Below, piece by piece: positions 7,072 to 15,509 of a DNA stretch of 64,000 nt (within the stretch, counting starts at the first letter, position 1; each line of letters starts with the position of its first letter). A model generated the notes under the pieces. The model saw nothing but the letters and a program-made list of their open reading frames with translations, did no database searches and was not told where the DNA came from. Origin of the DNA: Viridibacterium sediminicola (GTDB lineage Bacteria > Pseudomonadota > Gammaproteobacteria > Burkholderiales > Rhodocyclaceae); contig NZ_JBDIVE010000004.1 in assembly GCF_039631295.1 (NCBI RefSeq), forward strand, positions 1 through 64,000, in the 5' to 3' direction. A program made the translations under genes and the position numbers.

Positions 7072-8004
7072 CTACAGCTTGCGGCTGGTTTCTTCCAGAC
7101 TCTCCAGCAAGACTTCAAGCGCATGGGTGACCGGACTGCTCTTGAGCCACATCATGCCGACCGGGCGCATCAGGCGCGCCAGACGCAGCGGCAGGATCGA
7201 CAGCGTGCCGGCCGCTTGCAGGCGACGGGCGACCGTGCCGGGCAGAGTGGCGACCGCATCGCTGGCTTGCACGTAGTTGAGCGACACGTTGAGCGAGAGC
7301 GTTTCGATGTAGTTGAGTGGTGGCCCGACACCGTGGGCGCTGAAGGCGACCAGCAGCGGCTGGCGCAGCAGGGAATCAGACGGAGGCAGCACCCAGGGGT
7401 AGCGGGCGACTTCTTCCCAGTCGACCGAGCTTTGCTCGAACAGCGGGTGGCCGCAACGGGCGACGAGCAGGGTGTCGTCGTCGAACAGCGCTTTTTCGGC
7501 GAGGTCTGGAATCAGACGACGGGTTGGCAGGGTACCGATGATGGCATCGAGATTGCCCACGCGTAGCTCGTTGAGGAGCAGGTCCATGGTCGCCTCGCGC
7601 ACGAAGACGCCGGTTTGCGGCTGCTTGCGCTTGTAGTCGGCAATGGCGTGCGGCAACAACCATGAGGCAGACGCCGGCTGACTGCCGATGCGCAGACGGC
7701 GGCTGGCACCACTGGCGGCCGAGTGCAGTTCATCGCCCGCCTCGGCAAGGTCGTGCAGCATCTTGCGTGCGTGGCGAATCAGCACGCTGCCGTACTCGGT
7801 GGGCTTGAGGCCACGGCCCGTGCGCAGGAAGATCTTTTCGCCAAGGCCTGATTGCAGCTCGGCCAGGGTTTTCGACAGCGCTGGCTGGGTCACGTTGAGC
7901 AACGAAGCGACCTTGCCCAGATGGCGGTAGTCGTCGAGTGCAACGAGCAGCTGCAAGTGCCGGAATTTGAGATTGGCTCGGATGTACCAGTCCAGACGCG
8001 CCAC
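7072..8004 (-). CDS. LysR-type regulator of the aromatic-catabolic locus
   Basis: This is a LysR regulator with an N-terminal winged helix (LKFRHLQLLVALDDYRHLG, VASLLNVTQPALSKTLAEL) and a periplasmic-binding-like effector domain. I place the start at a GTG at 8004 (310 aa; protein begins ARLDWYIRANLKFRHL), which has AGGG about 7 nt upstream and agrees with the usual start of this subfamily; an ATG at 8055 would add 17 residues and run through the operator-like repeats. It is divergent from the dioxygenase-like gene and so probably controls the 8.1-21 kb operon in response to a substrate or intermediate. Confidence 0.88.
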   Translation of the reverse strand: MARLDWYIRANLKFRHLQLLVALDDYRHLGKVASLLNVTQPALSKTLAELQSGLGEKIFLRTGRGLKPTEYGSVLIRHARKMLHDLAEAGDELHSAASGASRRLRIGSQPASASWLLPHAIADYKRKQPQTGVFVREATMDLLLNELRVGNLDAIIGTLPTRRLIPDLAEKALFDDDTLLVARCGHPLFEQSSVDWEEVARYPWVLPPSDSLLRQPLLVAFSAHGVGPPLNYIETLSLNVSLNYVQASDAVATLPGTVARRLQAAGTLSILPLRLARLMRPVGMMWLKSSPVTHALEVLLESLEETSRKL

Positions 8005-8018
8005 GTGTATGCCCTGAT

Positions 8019-8060
8019 ATGAGTATTTGGTTATCTCATTTTCCAACAATCTCATTGGAA
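8019..8060. promoter_or_regulatory. LysR operator-like inverted repeats
   Basis: Two inverted repeats lie in the divergent gap: ATGAG-N11-CTCAT at 8019-8039 and TTCCAA-N8-TTGGAA at 8041-8060. Paired sites of this size between a LysR gene and its target are usual recognition and activation sites. Confidence 0.5.
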
Positions 8061-8090
8061 GCTGCGTAATTTTTTGGCAATACTGGCCTC

Positions 8091-9050
8091 ATGAATTTCA
8101 GCGAGAGCCCAGCCGTGACAGTTGCCCGTGACATCCTTTACGTTCGCTACCAGCTTGCCGATCTGGACAGCGCCGAGGCCTTCATGACCGACTTCGGTCT
8201 GACCACGGTGCAACACGACGCAAAGGTTCTGCGCATGCGTGGTGCCGAGGCGGCGCCCTTCATCTACGAAGCAGTGAAGGGTGATGAGAACCGTTTTCTG
8301 GGTGTCGGTTTCAGCGTGCGCTCACGCGCCGCGCTGCAGCATCTGGCGAGCTTGCCCGGTTCTGCGCCCGTTGCCCCGCTCAACACCAAGGAGGGCGGCG
8401 AATTCGTGCGCATGCAGATGCCCGACGGCTTCCTGATCGACGCGGTGTGGAGCAGCGAGCGCCCGGCGGATTGCCGCGTGCGCGGGCCCTTCAGTTTCAA
8501 CGCCGGTCATCGCAAACAGCGCACCAATGCGAGCATCCGCCAGCGCGCCGAAGCAGCGCCGGCGCTGCGTCTGGGGCATGTGGTGCTGCATGTCAGCAAT
8601 CACCGCGAAGCGGTGCGCTGGCTCAACGAACGCCTGGGGCTGATTGCCTCGGATCACTTCGGCCCGCCGCCGGGGCGCATCGAAGATGCAGTCGGCAGCT
8701 TCATGCGCGTCGATGCCGGTGGCGAGTACGTCGATCACCACTGCCTGCTGGTGCTGGAGTCCAAGCGCATCGGTGTGCACCACTGCTCATTCGAACTGCA
8801 GGACATCGACCACCTGATGGCCGCCCATGACTATCTGCTGGCACGTGGTTACCGGCTCGATTGCGGCGTTGGTCGCCATTTGCTGGGCAGCCAGATCTAT
8901 GACTACTGGCGCGACCCGGCAGGCTTTCGCGTCGAGCATTACACCGATGGCGACATCGTCAATGCACAGCACACGCCCACCGTGTTCACCGGCAGCGCCG
9001 ACGAGACCACGCAGTGGGGCATGGCGCCCGACAAAGCCTTTTTTGATTGA
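8091..9050 (+). CDS. VOC-family extradiol dioxygenase-like protein
   Basis: The 319-aa protein has two vicinal-oxygen-chelate modules, as in type I extradiol dioxygenases. The C-terminal module keeps the iron-ligand pattern: H163 in LGHVVLHVSN, H230/H231 in GVHHCSFEL and E282 in FRVEHYTDGD. The N-terminal module (residues 13-125) lacks ligands, as in the family. It would open a catechol-like ring made by the monooxygenase encoded at 13.4 kb. The substrate is unknown. No good ribosome binding site precedes the ATG at 8091; an in-frame GTG at 8115 is an alternative start. First gene of the putative catabolic operon. Confidence 0.85.
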   Translation: MNFSESPAVTVARDILYVRYQLADLDSAEAFMTDFGLTTVQHDAKVLRMRGAEAAPFIYEAVKGDENRFLGVGFSVRSRAALQHLASLPGSAPVAPLNTKEGGEFVRMQMPDGFLIDAVWSSERPADCRVRGPFSFNAGHRKQRTNASIRQRAEAAPALRLGHVVLHVSNHREAVRWLNERLGLIASDHFGPPPGRIEDAVGSFMRVDAGGEYVDHHCLLVLESKRIGVHHCSFELQDIDHLMAAHDYLLARGYRLDCGVGRHLLGSQIYDYWRDPAGFRVEHYTDGDIVNAQHTPTVFTGSADETTQWGMAPDKAFFD

Positions 9051-9078
9051 TACCTCTTCCCCCCGACAAAGCTAAAAC

Positions 9079-9498
9079 ATGATCACACGAATCACCAGTG
9101 CCAGCATCCGTGAGCCCGCCCCCGGCTTGTGGTCCAACTGCCTGAAGGTAGGCGACACCGTCTATGTGTCCGGCCTGACCTCGCGCGACCGCGACAACCA
9201 GGTGCAGGGCGACGACGAATATACCCAGTCCATCAACATCTTCCAGCGCATGGGGCAGCTCTTGCAGGCCGCCGGCGCAACACCGGACGATGTGGTCAAG
9301 CTCAATCTGTATCTGACGCGTATCGATCAGCGTCAGGCGGTATGGCGGGCGCGGCAGGAGTTCTTCGGCATGGCGCGTTGCTTTCCTGTGGCGACACTGG
9401 TTGAAGTGAGTTCGCTGCAACCTGGCGTGCTGGTCGAGATCGAAGCCGTGGCGGCGCTTGGCCACGGTGGTCGCCCGCTTGAGACGATGGAGGCCTGA
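9079..9498 (+). CDS. RidA/YjgF family protein
   Basis: The 139-aa protein matches the RidA family: VGDTVYVSGLTSRD, then MGQLLQAAGATPDDVVKLNL, VWRARQEFFG, and a C-terminal LVEVSSLQPGVLVEIEAVA. Classical RidA hydrolyses reactive enamine/imine intermediates; catabolic members may act as aminoacrylate or ring-fission hydrolases or deaminases. The usual arginine of the active site (R near residue 105 in true RidA) is not clearly conserved, so the activity may differ. It sits 28 nt after the dioxygenase-like gene and 2 nt before the hydrolase gene, clearly in the same operon. Confidence 0.85.
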   Translation: MITRITSASIREPAPGLWSNCLKVGDTVYVSGLTSRDRDNQVQGDDEYTQSINIFQRMGQLLQAAGATPDDVVKLNLYLTRIDQRQAVWRARQEFFGMARCFPVATLVEVSSLQPGVLVEIEAVAALGHGGRPLETMEA

Positions 9499-9500
9499 GC

Positions 9501-10226
9501 ATGAGTGAGCACTACACACACGCGGCCCACATCACCAGTGTGCCGGTTGCCGGGCGCACGCAGCGCTTCCCGATCCACCGCGTTTACTGCGTCGGCCGCA
9601 ACTATGCCGATCACGCGCTGGAGATGGGTGTCGACCCGCGCATCGACCCGCCCTTCTTCTTCTGCAAGCCGGCCGATACCGTGTTTGCGCCCGAGACGCC
9701 GGAGGCTGTGCTGGAGCTGGCCTATCCGCCGCAAACCAGTAATCTGCACTATGAGGTGGAACTGGTGGTGGCCATCGGCCGCGGTGGCCGCAACATCACC
9801 AAGGAAAACGCACACGAACACATCTTCGGCTATGCCGTAGGCATTGACATGACGCGGCGTGATCTGCAGCAGGCGATGCGCAAGGCGGGCAAGCCCTGGG
9901 AGATCGGCAAGAGCTTCGAGCGCTGCGCGCCCATCGGCCAGATCCAGCCGCTGGCCAGCACCGGGATCATCGACAGCGGCGAGATCCAGCTCAGCGTCGC
10001 CGGCAAGCCCTGCCAGCACAGCAATCTGGACAAGCTGATCTGGTCGATTCCCGAGATCATTGCCGACCTCTCGGCCTTGTTCACGCTGCAGGCGGGCGAC
10101 CTCATCTTCACCGGCACGCCCGAGGGCGTCGGCCCGGTGGTGGCGGGTGACACCATGCTGGCCGAAGTAGCTGGTGTAGGCCAGCTGCAGGTGCGCGTCA
10201 CCGATACCGTGACGGAGGCAGCATGA
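9501..10226 (+). CDS. Fumarylacetoacetate hydrolase family, fumarylpyruvate hydrolase-like
   Basis: This 241-aa enzyme has the FAH fold: YCVGRNYADHALEMG, PFFFCKPADTV, the metal-binding NLHYEVELVVAIG (acidic ExE ligands), GYAVGIDMTRRDLQ and DLIFTGTPEGVGPV. Length and motifs are closest to fumarylpyruvate hydrolases of the gentisate pathway, which split a 2,4-diketo ring-cleavage product into pyruvate and an acid. No maleylpyruvate isomerase is seen next to it, so the substrate may be another ring-fission product. It follows ridA by 2 nt and overlaps the next start by 4 nt. Confidence 0.9.
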   Translation: MSEHYTHAAHITSVPVAGRTQRFPIHRVYCVGRNYADHALEMGVDPRIDPPFFFCKPADTVFAPETPEAVLELAYPPQTSNLHYEVELVVAIGRGGRNITKENAHEHIFGYAVGIDMTRRDLQQAMRKAGKPWEIGKSFERCAPIGQIQPLASTGIIDSGEIQLSVAGKPCQHSNLDKLIWSIPEIIADLSALFTLQAGDLIFTGTPEGVGPVVAGDTMLAEVAGVGQLQVRVTDTVTEAA

Positions 10227-10969
10227 ACGAACCGGATGTCATGCCGCTGAGCACGCAGACGCGTGAGCTGCTCGCGCAATCGAGCAGCTCAACCATCGCC
10301 AATGTGTTGTTGATGCGCTTTGGTCTGCGCAACAGCTATCTGCTCGGTCTGTTCGCCGTGCGCAGCGGACTGCCGCGCATGGTTGGCCCGGCCTTCACCC
10401 TGCGCTTCATCCCGGCGCGTGAAGATATCGACACGATGCAGAACTACCAGCGCGACGACAATCCGCATCGGCGTGCCATCGAAGAGTGCCCGGCCGGCTG
10501 CGTGCTGGTGATCGATAGCGGTGGCAGCACGCGCGCCTCCTCGGCGGGCGACATCATGGTGGCGCGGCTGTCGATGCGGGGCGTCAGCGGCATCGTGACC
10601 GATGGCGGCTTTCGCGACACACCGTCCATTGCACGCATCGGCCTGCCCGCCTACCAGCGTGAAAACGCGCCGCCGGCAACCCCGATTGGCCTGCATCCAC
10701 TGGAGCTCAACAAGCCGATTGGTTGCGCAGGCGTCGCCATCTACCCCGGCGACATCATCGTTGGCGACGATGAAGGCGTCGTCGCCATCCCCTCGCAGCT
10801 CGCTGATGAAGTCGCTGAAGCGGCCTTCGCCCAAATGCAGTACGAGCGCTATGTGGAGACCCAGATTCCGCGCGGCCGTGCGCTGTTCGGCCTGTTCCCC
10901 GGCACCGACGAGAGCCGTGCCGATTACGAACGCTGGGTGGCCGCCGGTCGGCCCAGCAGCTTTCCATAA
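10223..10969 (+). CDS. RraA-like metal-dependent aldolase/decarboxylase
   Basis: The 248-aa protein belongs to the RraA/HMG-aldolase family. The central pocket pattern is present: SAGDIMVARLSMRGVSG, then VTDGGFRDTPSI (arginine and aspartate of the metal/pyruvate site), and GVAIYPGDIIVGDDEGVV. Catabolic members cleave 4-hydroxy-4-methyl-2-oxoglutarate-type acids or decarboxylate oxaloacetate; it could act on the product of the FAH-type hydrolase. True RraA regulators are shorter, about 160 aa; this one has extra N-terminal residues, as in enzymes often annotated RraA-like. It starts within the stop of the previous gene. Confidence 0.85.
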   Translation: MNEPDVMPLSTQTRELLAQSSSSTIANVLLMRFGLRNSYLLGLFAVRSGLPRMVGPAFTLRFIPAREDIDTMQNYQRDDNPHRRAIEECPAGCVLVIDSGGSTRASSAGDIMVARLSMRGVSGIVTDGGFRDTPSIARIGLPAYQRENAPPATPIGLHPLELNKPIGCAGVAIYPGDIIVGDDEGVVAIPSQLADEVAEAAFAQMQYERYVETQIPRGRALFGLFPGTDESRADYERWVAAGRPSSFP

Positions 10970-10978
10970 GGTGCACGA

Positions 10979-11407
10979 ATGGATACCAGCAAGCTTCCCG
11001 CGACGCTCGAAATGCTCTTGCACAGCACCGAGCTGGACCCCGCGAAATGGATCGACTTCCCCGAGTACGGCTTCCGTCAGTACTTCCTGTGGAAGAACGC
11101 CGAGACGGGCGCCAGCATCGCCTTGCTCGAATACCAGCAAGGCGGGCGCATTCCGGTCAAGCACACGCATGCCTCCAACCAGTTCATGTATTGCCTGGAA
11201 GGCGACTACGAGTACACCGATACGCAGCTACGCCTCAAGCCCGGTTCCTTCTACATGAACCCCAAGGATCATCCGCACGGACCGACGATTGCCCATGCCC
11301 GCAGCGTGCTGATCGAGATCTACGACGGACCGCACTACTACGCCAAACCGGTATTCCATACGGATGAATCGATTGGCGGATTTCTCTCTCAGCAAGACAA
11401 GGAATGA
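10979..11407 (+). CDS. Cupin-domain protein
   Basis: This 142-aa single-domain cupin has the two usual motifs: KHTHASNQFMYCLEGDYEY (two histidines and a glutamate as metal ligands) and FYMNPKDHPHGPTIA (later histidine). It could be a small dioxygenase, an isomerase or a sensor; sequence alone does not decide. It lies 9 nt after the RraA-like gene and its stop overlaps the aldehyde dehydrogenase start by 4 nt, so it acts with the pathway. Confidence 0.85.
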   Translation: MDTSKLPATLEMLLHSTELDPAKWIDFPEYGFRQYFLWKNAETGASIALLEYQQGGRIPVKHTHASNQFMYCLEGDYEYTDTQLRLKPGSFYMNPKDHPHGPTIAHARSVLIEIYDGPHYYAKPVFHTDESIGGFLSQQDKE

Positions 11408-12945
11408 TGATGTTCGACACCTTTGAAACACTCAGCGCGCTGGGTCTGGGCGCTCTCAATTCCGGCGCCTGCGCGGGGAGCGCAGAGGCCTGGACGGCAC
11501 TCGATGCCGCCAGCAGCTTTGCCGCCATCAACCCGGCAACCGGCGAAGCCACCGCCCGCATCACGCCCGCCACGGCGGAAGATTTCGAACGCATCACGGC
11601 CAATGCCGTGGCGGCCCAGCTGCGCTGGCGCATGGTGCCGGCGCCGGTGCGCGGCGATCTGGTGATGCGCATCGGCGAACTGGTCAAGGAGCACCACACG
11701 CTGCTGGGTCAGCTGGTCGCCATCGATACCGGCAAGTCGGTGATGGAAGGCAAGGCCGAGGTCAAGGAAGTCATCGACATGGCCACCATGGCGGCTGGCC
11801 AGTCGCGCATGCTGTACGGCTTCACGCAGCAATCGCAGCGCGCACGCCACCGCATGTATGACCAATGGTTGCCGCTGGGCGTGACCGGCATCATCTCGGC
11901 CTACAACTTCCCTGCTGCGGTGTGGGCGCAGAATGGCTTCCTGGCCGCCATCGGTGGCAATACGGTGATCTGGAAGCCCAGCCCAAAGGTCTCGCTGACC
12001 GCGCTGGCCTTGCAGCACCTGAGCAATCGCGCCATGAAAGAGCTGGGCCAGGAAGGGGTGTTCTCCCTGTTCCTGCCCGAGGACAATGCCGTTGCGGAAT
12101 TGCTGATCAGCGATCCGCGCATCGCCCTGGTGTCCTTCACTGGCTCCAGCGGCGTTGGCCGCAAGGTGGCACAGATCGTTGGCGCGCAGCTGGGCCGTCG
12201 CTACATGCTCGAATGCTCGGGCAACAATGGCTGCATCGTCGATGAGACCGCCGACCTCAAACTTGCTGCACGCTCGATCACCTTTGGCGTCGTCGGCACC
12301 ACCGGCCAGCGTTGCACCAGCACGCGCCGCGTGATCGTGCAGAAGAGCGTTGCGGCGCGCTTTACCGAATTGCTGGCGCAATCATTCGCGCAAATCAAGG
12401 TTGGCGATCCACGCGAAGCTGACGCCGTGGTCGGCCCGCTGATCGACAAAGCCGCCGTCGGACATTTCGAAGAGGCCATCGCGCAGGCGGTCGCACTGGG
12501 TGGCCGTGTGGTTTACGGCGGCAAGCGCATCGAGCGCCCCGGCTATTACGTGGAGCCGACCATCATCGCCGGAGCAGACAACAGCTGGCCCTGCGTGCAG
12601 CACGAAACCTTTGCGCCCATCGTTTACATCGTCGAGTACGACACGCTGGAGCAAGCCATCGACCTGCACAACGGCGTGGTCCAGGGCCTGGCCTCGGGCA
12701 TCCACAGCCAGGACATTTCCAATATCGAGCTGTTCCTCTCCGCCGCCGGCAGCGACTGCGGCATCGCCAAGGTGAATATGGGTACCACGGGCGCCGATGT
12801 CGGCGCGGCCTTTGGCGGCGAAAAGGAAACCGGCGGCGGGCGCACAGCTGGATCCGACGCCTGGAAGGGCTATATGCGGCGCCAGAGCGTGTGCATCAAC
12901 TGGAGTCGGGAATCACCCTGGGATCAGCGCATCAAGCTCGACTAA
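11404..12945 (+). CDS. Aldehyde dehydrogenase, ALDH7-like
   Basis: The 513-aa enzyme has the catalytic residues of NAD-dependent aldehyde dehydrogenases: N168 in SAYNFP, E270 in MLECSGNNGC and C304 in GQRCTSTRR. The C-terminal signature VGAAFGGEKETGGGR followed by SDAWKGYMRRQ is typical of the ALDH7 group (aminoadipate semialdehyde or piperideine-6-carboxylate dehydrogenase). Here it presumably oxidises a semialdehyde from ring cleavage, so its true substrate may differ from ALDH7A1. ECSG replaces the usual ELGG around the general base, a modest departure. It starts inside the cupin stop; three ATGs stand in tandem at the start. Confidence 0.92.
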   Translation: MMMFDTFETLSALGLGALNSGACAGSAEAWTALDAASSFAAINPATGEATARITPATAEDFERITANAVAAQLRWRMVPAPVRGDLVMRIGELVKEHHTLLGQLVAIDTGKSVMEGKAEVKEVIDMATMAAGQSRMLYGFTQQSQRARHRMYDQWLPLGVTGIISAYNFPAAVWAQNGFLAAIGGNTVIWKPSPKVSLTALALQHLSNRAMKELGQEGVFSLFLPEDNAVAELLISDPRIALVSFTGSSGVGRKVAQIVGAQLGRRYMLECSGNNGCIVDETADLKLAARSITFGVVGTTGQRCTSTRRVIVQKSVAARFTELLAQSFAQIKVGDPREADAVVGPLIDKAAVGHFEEAIAQAVALGGRVVYGGKRIERPGYYVEPTIIAGADNSWPCVQHETFAPIVYIVEYDTLEQAIDLHNGVVQGLASGIHSQDISNIELFLSAAGSDCGIAKVNMGTTGADVGAAFGGEKETGGGRTAGSDAWKGYMRRQSVCINWSRESPWDQRIKLD

Positions 12946-13016
12946 GCCGTACGCAGCGGCACACCTTCTCTCATTTTGAAATCAAGCGTCCCGCAAGACG
13001 GGGCACAGGCGGAACC

Positions 13017-13412
13017 ATGTCTATTGAAATCGTAAAGCAGTTTCACGCACTGGCCGGCAGCGGTCAGTTTGCCGAGGCGCTGGCGCTTTTTGCTGATGAT
13101 GCAGTCATTGAATTCCACGGCCCGGCGAGCATCCCGCTGGCTGGCCGGCATGTCGGTCGCGCAGCGATCGGCAAGTTCTTCGCCACGATCGGCAGCGCGC
13201 TGGAGATCGAACATTTCGAGGCCAGCGAGTTTATCGATGGCGGCAGCAGCGTCGTGGTGCTGGGACGCGAACGCTCGCGGGTCAAGGCCACAGGCCGCGT
13301 CTTTGACGTGCCCTGGGTACAGGTGTGGCGCAGCAATGGCCGGCAGCTGACCGCACTGAGCGACTTTTTTGACACCGGCTCGATGGCGCAGGCCTTCGTT
13401 CAAGCCGCTTGA
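13017..13412 (+). CDS. SnoaL-like/NTF2-fold protein
   Basis: The 131-aa protein shows the SnoaL-like pattern: EIVKQFHALAGSGQFAEAL, LFADDAVIEFHGP, PLAGRHVGRAAIGKFF and a C-terminal beta sheet (VQVWRSNGRQLTALSDFFD). Members are small cyclases, isomerases or accessory proteins with a conical ligand pocket; the function here is unknown. The start at 13017 is taken because the fold begins there; the longer frame from 12891 overlaps the aldehyde dehydrogenase end. It lies between the dehydrogenase and the monooxygenase genes. Confidence 0.8.
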   Translation: MSIEIVKQFHALAGSGQFAEALALFADDAVIEFHGPASIPLAGRHVGRAAIGKFFATIGSALEIEHFEASEFIDGGSSVVVLGRERSRVKATGRVFDVPWVQVWRSNGRQLTALSDFFDTGSMAQAFVQAA

Positions 13413-13434
13413 AGCACCGACACGAGGAGAGATC

Positions 13435-14895
13435 ATGAGTACCAGCAGAACAGGTGAGGACTACATCAACAGTCTGCGCGATGGACGCGCGGTCTATATC
13501 AATGGCGAGCGTCTGGACAATCACGTCGACCATCCGGCTTTCCGCAATGCGATTCGCACGGTCGCCGGCCTCTACGATTATCAAGCCGCCAATCCCGAGA
13601 CGATGAGCTTCCGCTCGCCCGGCAATGGCCGCGAGGTGAGCTTTGCATGGCAGATTCCGACCACGCCGGAGCTGCTCAAGAAGCGCGCCGAGGGTCACCT
13701 CGCCGTCGCCCGCCAGACCGGTGGCTGGCTAGGCCGCTCGCCCGACCACGTGCCCTCGGCCCTGGTCGGCATGATGGCCGGCATCGAGGTGCTCGAAGAG
13801 TACGACAGCAAGCGCGCGGCGGCACTCAAGGCCTATTACGAGTGGGCACGCGACAATGATGTGGCGATGACCTACACCATCGTCAATCCGCAAGGCGACC
13901 GCTCCAAGGATGTTGGCGAGCAGGGCAACAAGTACCACTCGCTGTGTGTCATTGATGAGGATGCCGAAGGCATCACCGTGCGCGGCGCCAAGATGCTCGG
14001 CACCTCGGCGACCCTGGCGCAGGAGTGTTTCGTCGGCGTGCAGAACCCGCTCAAGCCCGGCGATGAAGACTACGCCCTGTCCTTCGCCATCCCGATGGGC
14101 GCCAAGGGCGTGCGCACGCTGTCGCGCCGTTCGTATGAAGCGGCCGCCAGCTCGGAATTCGACTACCCGCTGGCGACGCGCTTTGACGAGAACGACGCCC
14201 TGGTGTTCTTCGACGATGTGAAGGTGCCCTGGGAACGCGTGTTCATCTACAAGCGCCCGGACCTGGTCAATTCGCTGTTCCACAAGACCGCTGCCGAAGC
14301 ACTGATGAATCTGCAAAGCCAGGCCCGCCTGACCGTCAAGCTGCAGTTCCTGCTGGGTGTGGCGCGCCGCGTCACCGAGACCACCGGGGTGATCAACTTT
14401 CCGCCGATCCAGGACATCCTCGGCAAGCTCGCCGCGCAGGCGATGGCGGTTGAAGGCGCCTTCCGTTCGCTGGCCAATGACCCGACCCGGCGTGGCGATG
14501 TGTATGTGCCCAAGGCCTCACGTGTGTATTCGGCAACCTCGATCGGGCAGGAACTCTACCCGCTGTTCGTCAACGAGATCCGTGGTCTGGTGGGCGGTGG
14601 CGTGATCATGCTGCCTTCATCGGTCGAGGATTTCGCCAACCCCGAGATGAGCGCAATGATCGAAGCGACGCAGCGCTCCGGCGCCACCACGCCGCTCGGT
14701 CGCGTCAAGCTGATGAAGCTGGCCTGGGACGCGCTGGGTTCGGAATTCGGCTCGCGTCACACGCAGTACGAAATGTTCTATTCCGGCCCGCCCTTCGTGC
14801 AGCACATGCGCTGCTTCGGCAACTACGACTGGAACGCCTCGACCTCCATGGTCGACGGCATTCTCGACAGCATCCAGCTACCCGCCAAGGCCTGA
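13435..14895 (+). CDS. HpaB-type FADH2-dependent aromatic monooxygenase
   Basis: This 486-aa protein is a 4-hydroxyphenylacetate 3-hydroxylase-family oxygenase: N-terminal RTGEDYINSLRDGRAVYING, then NHVDHPAF, an acyl-CoA-dehydrogenase-like body (VNPQGDRSK, VRGAKMLGTSATLAQE, VPWERVF) and a C-terminal helical bundle. Such enzymes hydroxylate phenols ortho to the OH group using reduced flavin supplied by a partner reductase, which is encoded next. It would produce the catechol opened by the dioxygenase-like protein. Substrate specificity cannot be read; relatives act on hydroxyphenylacetate, chlorophenols or pyrrole carboxylates. The start at 13435 has GAGGAGAG upstream. Confidence 0.92.
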   Translation: MSTSRTGEDYINSLRDGRAVYINGERLDNHVDHPAFRNAIRTVAGLYDYQAANPETMSFRSPGNGREVSFAWQIPTTPELLKKRAEGHLAVARQTGGWLGRSPDHVPSALVGMMAGIEVLEEYDSKRAAALKAYYEWARDNDVAMTYTIVNPQGDRSKDVGEQGNKYHSLCVIDEDAEGITVRGAKMLGTSATLAQECFVGVQNPLKPGDEDYALSFAIPMGAKGVRTLSRRSYEAAASSEFDYPLATRFDENDALVFFDDVKVPWERVFIYKRPDLVNSLFHKTAAEALMNLQSQARLTVKLQFLLGVARRVTETTGVINFPPIQDILGKLAAQAMAVEGAFRSLANDPTRRGDVYVPKASRVYSATSIGQELYPLFVNEIRGLVGGGVIMLPSSVEDFANPEMSAMIEATQRSGATTPLGRVKLMKLAWDALGSEFGSRHTQYEMFYSGPPFVQHMRCFGNYDWNASTSMVDGILDSIQLPAKA

Positions 14896-14902
14896 GGACA
14901 TC

Positions 14903-15469
14903 ATGACTGCGCATGTCGCCTGGATTCCCCAGCCCACCGCCGGCGTATCCGCCGGCCCCTCGTCCTACCTCAGTGCAGAAGAGGCGCAAGCCGCGTTTCG
15001 CGGTGCCATGCGCCGCCTGGCGGGTGCAGTGCACCTGGTCACCACGCGCGCTGGCGAAGAGCTTGGCGGGCTCACCGCCACAGCGGTCTGTTCGCTGACT
15101 GCCGCACCGCCGCGCGTACTGGCCTGCATCAATCTGGCCGGACGCAGCTACCGCATGATCTGCGAGAGCCGCGTGATGGCCGTCAATGTACTCGGCGCCG
15201 AACACGAGGAAGTGGCCAAGCGCTTTGCCAACCCCAAATGCGGCAATCCCTTCGAGGGCAGCGAGCAATGGACCCAGGCGACGACCGGTGCGCCGCTGCT
15301 GGTCGGCGCGCAGGCGAGTTTCGACTGCGCCGTGGAACAGATCCTGGTCACCAGCACCCACGCCATTGTCATCGGCGACATCCGTCACATCAGTTATCAG
15401 GAGAGCGGCAAGCCGCTGCTCTACGCCGAGGGGCAGTTCATGAGTACCGCGCCACTCAGTTTCGCTTGA
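14903..15469 (+). CDS. Flavin reductase, HpaC-like partner
   Basis: The 188-aa protein is a flavin reductase-like domain protein (FRGAMRRLAGAVHLVTTRAG, GGLTATAVCSLTAAPPRVLA, CINLAGRSYRMICE, HAIVIGDIRHI). It reduces FAD or FMN with NAD(P)H and supplies it to the HpaB-type oxygenase encoded 7 nt upstream. The N-terminal ~30 residues are proline/serine rich and probably unstructured. It completes the two-component monooxygenase. Confidence 0.9.
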   Translation: MTAHVAWIPQPTAGVSAGPSSYLSAEEAQAAFRGAMRRLAGAVHLVTTRAGEELGGLTATAVCSLTAAPPRVLACINLAGRSYRMICESRVMAVNVLGAEHEEVAKRFANPKCGNPFEGSEQWTQATTGAPLLVGAQASFDCAVEQILVTSTHAIVIGDIRHISYQESGKPLLYAEGQFMSTAPLSFA

Positions 15470-15509
15470 TCCATCCCGCACCCATCAAAACGATCAGAAA
15501 GGCCCCAAC

